From assembly GCA_023807065.1 (NCBI GenBank), contig JAJJLU010000713.1:1-21580 (forward strand): a stretch of 21,580 bases of DNA, given 5' to 3'. Source of the stretch: Isotricha intestinalis. Taxonomy: Eukaryota > Ciliophora > Litostomatea > Vestibuliferida > Isotrichidae. Made by a program: the position numbers and the translations under genes. Positions 17,201 through 21,580 of this stretch are shown here, piece after piece; the stretch's first letter is position 1, and every line of letters starts with the position of its first letter. The notes beneath the pieces were generated by a model. That model saw only the letters and a program-made list of their open reading frames with translations, ran no database searches and had not been told where the DNA came from.

Positions 17201-19184
17201 TACTGAAGTAAATGTATGTTTTTACAAAATAATACCTTCTTTTTGTTATTCAGTTATTCCTCCCTACATTGATTTTAAAAAAATAATCAAAACAATTGAT
17301 TATATAGATTCCTTTAAAAATGCAATGAAAATTATAAAAGGATTAAATGATAATTTAAATATTTTTTCAATAGAAGTTGATTTGATAGATGAGTTAATTA
17401 AAATATACCAAATTTTATCATTAAATACGAAATTGGATGGTGATAGATTAACAGAGATTTGTTCAATTCTAAAGAACAATAATTTAATATTGCAAACAAA
17501 TGAAATAATTCAATCTGAAGAATTGGTAGGAGAATTTAAAAGTTTAATTTCTACATTAAATAAATCACTGGAAGATAGTGATAAAAAGTACTTCGAATTA
17601 TTGAAATTTATTTTTTATAAAGAAATAAAGAAAGTACCAGATGTTAGGTATAGAGCAGCAATTTTCCAAGAAGTAATAAAAGATGCTGAAATTATAATAA
17701 ACTCAAATGATATTTTGCAAATATTATTATTCCCATTAGTAAAGCCGAGAAAAGATGATTTTCCAAAAAGTATATCTGAGATATTAAAAGCAACAGACTA
17801 TGATGTTGCTGTTATTATAGAAAATATTTTATCAGAAAATGAAAATAGAGACGAAAAAGTTTATAATGCTTTAAATGAGACATTATTATATTATTTTGAA
17901 AAGAATGCTTTAATGTACTTTCATGATATTTTTCATGGAAAAGAAAAACTACTATTTGAAAATGATGAAGGAGAAGAAGATAAAAAAACCAAAGATGAAG
18001 ATAAAAAAGAAGAAAAGAAAATTGGTCCTTTGAAATTATTTAGTAAATGTATTAGATATTTAATAGATTATAATAAGGGTAATAATAAACTTGATGGGAA
18101 AAATAAAAATATTTGTAAATTATTTTGTCTAGGTTACATAAGAGCTTACTGTTACACATTTATTGATTTAATAGATACAGGCAGTCTAAATCTAAAAGAT
18201 CCAACAAAAATAATAAATGAAATCAATAACTCTAAAGAATTAAGTAAAATTATATCATTTTATGTTTGGAAAGCTATATATAATAAAAACAAAAAAAATT
18301 TCGATATATTTATAGATCTGGAATATATTACAAAATACCAGTTAAAAAATTATAAATGTTTTCAAAATATAGAAATTAAAGAAAATCCTTTTATTTATGA
18401 TTGTATAAATCCACTAGATAAAGATGTTTATAACAAATTTAATCAAACATTGGAACATTATAAGGAAAAACAATTCGAAGACGTTAATTTGGAAGAATTT
18501 GAAATCGATAAAAAAAATATCGATATATTTTATTTCTCAACTAGTATTTTCATTTTATCGAGACTAAAACAAAAAAATTTCATGAATAAAGCACTTTATA
18601 AAAATTTCTTCAAAAATGTTTGCACACCTTTATTTAAAAATAATGACAAAATATTTAGTGCCATTAAACTCTTATATGAACCCAAAAAATATATAAAATT
18701 ACAAAAAGAATTAGGAATAACTTCAGATAATTTAAATATTATTCTTCATTCATATCGTTATTTTATCAACGAATTATATTCAAATTCTCAAAATAGTCTT
18801 TACAGTGTTTTTTATGGTAGACGTATAGATCAAAGTAAATTAAATAATAGTTTATTTCCAGGAAATGATATCAAAAATATTCCTATTTATTCATTATATT
18901 CAAAAATAATTGAGCATTTTAATAATATTTCTAATCAAGGTTGTTTTGTTTGTTTATGTAAAGAAGGAGGTTGTTATCAAAGTATTCAAGGAGGGATCCC
19001 ATCAGAAAAATATTTAGATTTAAAATGTAAAAACTGTGGCCAAAATATTGGTGCTTTCATGAATGATAGAGGATATTATGCTCCTATAAAAAGGGAAAAC
19101 TATTATAGAATATTAAATACTGAAGAAGAAGCCGAATATGATGCAGAAAAAAATGGTGAAAAATATAATAGTATGAGCTTATAA
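14229..19184 (+). CDS. RNF213-like segment 6: AAA4/5 region, E3 shell and RZ-like finger
   Basis: This is the same frame as segment 5, open for about 1,650 codons to TAA 19182-19184; the TTG at 14361 is not a real start. A charged Lys/Glu insert (14270-14440) precedes GNRDFYYIIKGLAND (14520-14565), then the inactive AAA5 part RSFRVIVMVSKKYLDKVEPP and FLNRFKKF (15196-15279). A long helical E3 shell follows. No Cys/His pattern typical of a RING appears where animal RNF213 has one. The Cys-rich finger near the end (18937-19057) reads FVCLCKEGGCYQ and, 20 residues on, KCKNCGQNIGA, then KRENYYRILNTEEEAE, matching the RZ finger of protist relatives although the usual His position is hard to place. 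This finger is the family's ubiquitin-transfer site. Confidence 0.86.
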   Translation, partial: TFFSKTPKKDKEEEKNGKILNEEIDPKIYEYAIFKKVKDKLKKFLEEKKGANLKKKKKEINEKQKEVNNIFGEESFLNDKDFKKLLENDKIIKENQLGNRDFYYIIKGLANDMNDNNLDYKDIIKKYIERNFGGFEITIDFEKDYDSLREFEKYLDDIYKDFFVKISESEKWSSVQIFEIIFTIYCRYNEEPDSVIDESSIGDFNYMQNLIDNIKDIKSRYLLLGISSSLAPLIHQKISKEIKKTIYFYEGNPFANDNNNEYQYKIINKIQENGENGDIIILHNLNQIYAFLYDLFNKNFIIKDGKQYARICFGNYSDTPINRSFRVIVMVSKKYLDKVEPPFLNRFKKFLISFSQLIDENQKKIADIIISELDMKKYEDKLKYKINYRLKNLLIGCHREHILGMIYYELDSNEKSIKDEKIVKENIFKKIYKLLPQDIIVNLDNNNKLKELYNSSKQYYNLEQYLNSKPSHKISIIYTFNNINTLINGTDEFSSFKMISEIESENQLLRNIKNMISEKDNNKNKNKKDNKTKNLIFIYFDESNMDKIGFLISFVINNYDKNEELKFIFIIHVKRNFKVDPPSEKIFAVPDINSNIYQIFIDNLNGPDIKLKEIIYNPIKNLRDKGLINIEDELNNALTKFTNDNLKFLYGENDIINNDNYLTILEEIFKDEKFKDLKKSIIEKIESNIENPKDDSVGIIENIYKRGYINKDTVDLITVIKEFVEKEVIYKYINTILCKLEDNNILTTLLVLNNNKKVINDELQEIIKELIMKYIETINFEEDKYKPKFILSFIIPCFIDFYSKISEIIIQNICNDFFKNEKMIRNFSSNKKNESDTKDSYHKKEEYLLSLTYNELENDQFFYEFAKKIPSDLILNDYITYFLIQYGSDDGDFENRVNYYNLSYDDCKHKLINILLDNRFDIKKENDPIKLLLKKINWLLGNKDYIKKILNIYDILKNIFKENEYITIISKTLKEQKLRYITHEKKNPKITTEVNVCFYKIIPSFCYSVIPPYIDFKKIIKTIDYIDSFKNAMKIIKGLNDNLNIFSIEVDLIDELIKIYQILSLNTKLDGDRLTEICSILKNNNLILQTNEIIQSEELVGEFKSLISTLNKSLEDSDKKYFELLKFIFYKEIKKVPDVRYRAAIFQEVIKDAEIIINSNDILQILLFPLVKPRKDDFPKSISEILKATDYDVAVIIENILSENENRDEKVYNALNETLLYYFEKNALMYFHDIFHGKEKLLFENDEGEEDKKTKDEDKKEEKKIGPLKLFSKCIRYLIDYNKGNNKLDGKNKNICKLFCLGYIRAYCYTFIDLIDTGSLNLKDPTKIINEINNSKELSKIISFYVWKAIYNKNKKNFDIFIDLEYITKYQLKNYKCFQNIEIKENPFIYDCINPLDKDVYNKFNQTLEHYKEKQFEDVNLEEFEIDKKNIDIFYFSTSIFILSRLKQKNFMNKALYKNFFKNVCTPLFKNNDKIFSAIKLLYEPKKYIKLQKELGITSDNLNIILHSYRYFINELYSNSQNSLYSVFYGRRIDQSKLNNSLFPGNDIKNIPIYSLYSKIIEHFNNISNQGCFVCLCKEGGCYQSIQGGIPSEKYLDLKCKNCGQNIGAFMNDRGYYAPIKRENYYRILNTEEEAEYDAEKNGEKYNSMSL

Positions 19185-19928
19185 GATTTTATAGCCAATT
19201 ATATTACAATAGAATTCGAAAATGAAAAAGGAATTCAAAAAAGTGATGAAGACTTCTTTAGAAAAGATACAAAGATTGTAAGATCTTTGAGTCAAATTTC
19301 TTATAGAATATTAAACTATATCTTATATTCTCATCTTCTTTTTTCTAAAATTTATAAAGATACTAAAAATTTAGATAAATATTTACCTGAAAAAATGAGT
19401 TGGATTCAAATTATAAATGAATGTTGGAAAATGATTAATAATGAATTAAATAAATTAGGAATAAATTCAATAGATATATTTATGAATTATATCTTCTCAG
19501 ATTTATTTTCTGCTTTGAATAAGCATAAAAATATAACCGATTATTATGAATTAGAAGAATTCGAAAAAAAGTTGGATGAATTAATACAGGGGAAGATTTT
19601 GAGCTTTAAAGAAAATTATAAAAACCTAAATAAATCAATGAACAATAAGTTTTCCTTCCAAGATATGATGGAAGATAGATATAATGATCTAAACAAAAAA
19701 GAATATCTTTTTTATAATTATTTTTATTATTCTGATTATATAAATGAAGCATATTTATTGGATAAAATAAAATCAAAAAAAGATAAATATCCTGTTCTAT
19801 TAAAGGTGTTCGAAAATAATAATAATAATGCAAATAAATTTTCACTTGATAATCTCCCTAATTTTAATGAAGTCTTGAATTTATTTAATGAAAAATATTT
19901 TTATTCAATTAAGAGAGATAAGCAATGA
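19185..19928 (+). CDS. RNF213-like segment 7: C-terminal helical domain, first part
   Basis: Same frame as segment 6: the reading SMSL-stop-DFIANYI passes straight through TAA 19182. It continues with RSLSQISYRILNYILYSHLLF, EKMSWIQIINECWKMI, SDLFSALNK and LNLFNEKYFYSIKRDK, a family-typical C-terminal helical domain. The frame ends at TGA 19926-19928. The next frame overlaps by a few bases and gives KRDK followed by AMTLQLKDL if one base were restored near 19922. The TTG at 19287 is internal. Confidence 0.82.
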   Translation, partial: DFIANYITIEFENEKGIQKSDEDFFRKDTKIVRSLSQISYRILNYILYSHLLFSKIYKDTKNLDKYLPEKMSWIQIINECWKMINNELNKLGINSIDIFMNYIFSDLFSALNKHKNITDYYELEEFEKKLDELIQGKILSFKENYKNLNKSMNNKFSFQDMMEDRYNDLNKKEYLFYNYFYYSDYINEAYLLDKIKSKKDKYPVLLKVFENNNNNANKFSLDNLPNFNEVLNLFNEKYFYSIKRDKQ

Positions 19929-21379
19929 CTTTACAATTAAAAGACCTAAAAGACGAAGAAATTTATATTCAGAATAGAAATGAAATTAAATCATTTATTA
20001 ATTTCTATAATAATTTGAATTATAAAGACACAAAAAATGAAAATCTGATATTATCGGAGAAAAGTAAACTTGCAGATTTTTTTATTGATGATGGAAATGA
20101 ATTCGGTAGAAGTTATAAAGAAATATATGGCGAATTTATTAAAGAACAAAATACAGAAATTTCAGATTTATTAGATAATAAAATCGAAAATGAAGTTTTT
20201 GAAAGAAATTGCAAGGATAAAATTAATATTCAATCTGCTGATTCAAAAGAAGTATTTATTACTACTTTATCAGAAAAATTTTCTTTAGTTGAAGTTATTT
20301 TCAATAGCTCTTATAGAAAAATTGCCCTTGATAAAGATTATAATTCATATAATCAATTTCATGTTAATCTAGATCTTATAGAAGATGAAATGACCGAGAA
20401 ATTATTAAGGAATAGAAAGTTATTCAATGAATCAATAATTAATTTTGTTTATTCGAATGAAAAATTAGAATTTGAAAACAAAAATATAATTACTGAATTT
20501 AATCAATTATATAAAATCGAAAAAATTAATTTAAGAGACAAAACAATATTATACAAATTTTATCAAGATAATAAAGAAAAAAATATTGACTTTTTCCTAT
20601 CTATTTTAACTGATTTTAATCAATTAATAATATTTTTGAATAATAATAAAAAATTATTAAATGAAGAAAAGAATAATGCATTAGTACTAAAAGATAATAG
20701 CCGAATTATTGAAGTATTAGAAAAATTTACTAAAGTATCAGATGATTTCACGAATTTATTTAAAGAAAATGATTCATTAATAATAAGTAAAACAACATAT
20801 TTATTTGAGTATTATAGGGATTTAATATTCTCTAAAATTAAATATGAATTAAAAGAATTTCAAAAAGAATTAGAAAATGAACAAAAAGACTCTATTAAAA
20901 ATTGTTTTGAAAAACAAACTACTATAACTGAAAAAATATTTAAAGCTGCTATTAGAGCATTTATTGTTCTGTTTTTAATTTTAGAAAAAGATAAAGAGAA
21001 TAACATCAAGCAAAATGAATGTAATATAATAAATTATTTCGATATTCCAGACATATGGGATATAACGACTTCCTCAATTGGAAATTTTAAAGAAGAATTA
21101 AATAATTTAAGGCAATTAAATATAAAAGTGAATCAAATTATATCATTATATGATTTTCTGGTTGATGATATTGACTCTAAATATTTCGAAGATGTTAAAA
21201 GAGAATTGGAAAAAGAAAAAGAAATTATCAAAATAATTGAAAAAGAGCCAGAGCCTCCAAAAGAAGAATCAGAACCAGTAAATCAACCCGATGAGGATGA
21301 GGATGAAATCAGTATGGATTATATGGATAATAATGAAGATGAAGATGATTCTGAAAATGCAGACAGCAAATACATTTAA
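19925..21379 (+). CDS. RNF213-like segment 8: C-terminal end with acidic tail
   Basis: This is an open frame of 484 codons to the natural TAA at 21377-21379. The ATG at 19925 is probably internal and lies on a frameshift. The segment is helical: EVIFNSSYRKIALDKDYNSY, FFLSILTDFNQLIIFL, SKTTYLFEYYRDLIFSKI, FKAAIRAFIVLFLILEKD and ISLYDFLVDDID. It ends in a Pro/Glu/Asp-rich acidic tail (21235-21376: EPEPPKEESEP, DEDEDEISMDYMDNNEDED). The segment matches the RNF213 C-terminal domain by context and by direct continuation of the upstream frame. The stop is about 180 bp from the telomere repeat. Confidence 0.83.
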   Translation: MTLQLKDLKDEEIYIQNRNEIKSFINFYNNLNYKDTKNENLILSEKSKLADFFIDDGNEFGRSYKEIYGEFIKEQNTEISDLLDNKIENEVFERNCKDKINIQSADSKEVFITTLSEKFSLVEVIFNSSYRKIALDKDYNSYNQFHVNLDLIEDEMTEKLLRNRKLFNESIINFVYSNEKLEFENKNIITEFNQLYKIEKINLRDKTILYKFYQDNKEKNIDFFLSILTDFNQLIIFLNNNKKLLNEEKNNALVLKDNSRIIEVLEKFTKVSDDFTNLFKENDSLIISKTTYLFEYYRDLIFSKIKYELKEFQKELENEQKDSIKNCFEKQTTITEKIFKAAIRAFIVLFLILEKDKENNIKQNECNIINYFDIPDIWDITTSSIGNFKEELNNLRQLNIKVNQIISLYDFLVDDIDSKYFEDVKRELEKEKEIIKIIEKEPEPPKEESEPVNQPDEDEDEISMDYMDNNEDEDDSENADSKYI

Positions 21380-21563
21380 TTAAAAAAATTATATAACTTA
21401 ACTAATTAAATTATTTTACTTATTTGATAATTATTATTTTAAAAACATAAATAATTTCATTATTAATTAATGATTAATTAATTTTATTTAATTATTTATT
21501 AAATATTTTCATTTAATTAATTATTACTTATTTTTCTTTATTTATTTAATTAAATGAGATTAT
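21380..21563. other. Short AT-rich subtelomeric spacer
   Basis: These 184 bp, rich in TTAATTAA-like words, lie between the TAA of the last gene and the G-rich end repeat. No gene or RNA is seen. It must hold the 3' UTR and poly(A) signal of the RNF213-like gene. Confidence 0.6.
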
Positions 21564-21580
21564 GGGGATTGGGGATTGGG
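21564..21580 (+). repeat. Telomeric repeat, unit ATTGGGG (GGGGATT), at the chromosome end
   Basis: The window ends GGGG-ATT-GGGG-ATT-GGG: just over two copies of a 7-nt unit, the only G-rich stretch in the window, sitting exactly at its end with the G-strand running 5'->3' outward as telomeres do. The unit is close to the ciliate TTGGGG and TTTTGGGG repeats but carries an A. Only about 2.4 units are visible. Confidence 0.75.

Larger units (their letters stand above)
7376..21379 (+). pseudogene. RNF213-like: RNF213 (mysterin)-like giant AAA+ E3 ubiquitin ligase, interrupted (whole locus)
   Basis: Seven frame segments in order make up about 4,660 codons, close to the size of animal RNF213 (about 5,200 residues). 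Known for the family: a stalk, a dynein-like ring of six AAA units of which few hydrolyse ATP, and a C-terminal E3 module whose activity depends on an RZ finger; in vertebrates it acts at lipid droplets and on intracellular bacteria. Seen here: a long helical N-part, a P-loop-like CGLGKST (about 11350), a full AAA unit with GETGCGKT and FFDELN (12517-12711), a second with GKSGSSKS and ILFDELGLAE (13575-13830), a degenerate AAA unit (15196-15279), a Cys-rich RZ-like finger (18937-19057) and an acidic tail. No RING is present. Breaks: TAG 11990, frameshifts near 12290, 12845 and 19922, TAA 13122, 14226 and 19182. The N-terminus is missing at the 7370 join. Decay, sequencing error and recoding are all possible. 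Confidence 0.85.

Noticed and set aside
7376..21379. Ciliate code with TAA/TAG = Gln as the normal code
   Set aside because: Frames of more than 1,500 codons contain no TAA or TAG and use CAA; intact genes end in TAA.

Overview
This is a eukaryotic, very AT-rich window that ends on a telomere. The last bases on the + strand are a G-rich 7-mer repeat (ATTGGGG units, 21564-21580) in the correct orientation for a right-hand chromosome end. A coding gene stops only about 180 bp before it. Together with tightly packed genes, Asn/Lys-rich proteins, a 49-bp divergent spacer and no obvious long introns, this suggests a ciliate macronuclear chromosome end. TAA ends every intact gene and the long frames contain no TAA/TAG glutamine codons, so a lineage keeping the standard stop codons fits best. 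A litostome such as a rumen ciliate is my guess, not a demonstrated fact.

Layout. On the minus strand lie a PP2C protein phosphatase cut by the left edge (1-793), a small SelW/Rdx-like protein with an in-frame TGA in a CxxU motif (1020-1364) and a SECIS-like hairpin just 3' of it (916-999), and a two-pass receptor-like membrane protein with a large ectodomain (1541-4471). Divergent from the receptor is a Tctex1-type dynein light chain (4521-4961, plus). After about 690 bp of featureless AT-rich DNA comes a multi-pass membrane protein on the minus strand (5653-7368) that has no start codon. Its open frame ends within a few bases of where a giant plus-strand frame begins.

From 7376 to 21379 there is essentially one giant gene: an RNF213 (mysterin)-like AAA+ / RZ-finger E3 ubiquitin ligase. 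It has the dynein-like AAA+ core, including two clear AAA modules with Walker A and B motifs, a C-terminal Cys-rich RZ-like finger, no RING, and an acidic tail. It is broken by four in-frame stops (TAG 11990, TAA 13122, TAA 14226, TAA 19182) and three frameshifts (about 12290, about 12845, about 19922). Homologous-looking sequence continues on both sides of each break. It is therefore a recent pseudogene, a mis-sequenced gene, or a gene needing recoding or tiny-intron removal.

The genes do not form an obvious pathway. The most notable items are the SelW-like selenoprotein with its SECIS candidate, the interrupted giant ligase next to a telomere, the unusual telomere unit, and the head-to-head truncation near 7370, which looks like a rearrangement or assembly chimera.
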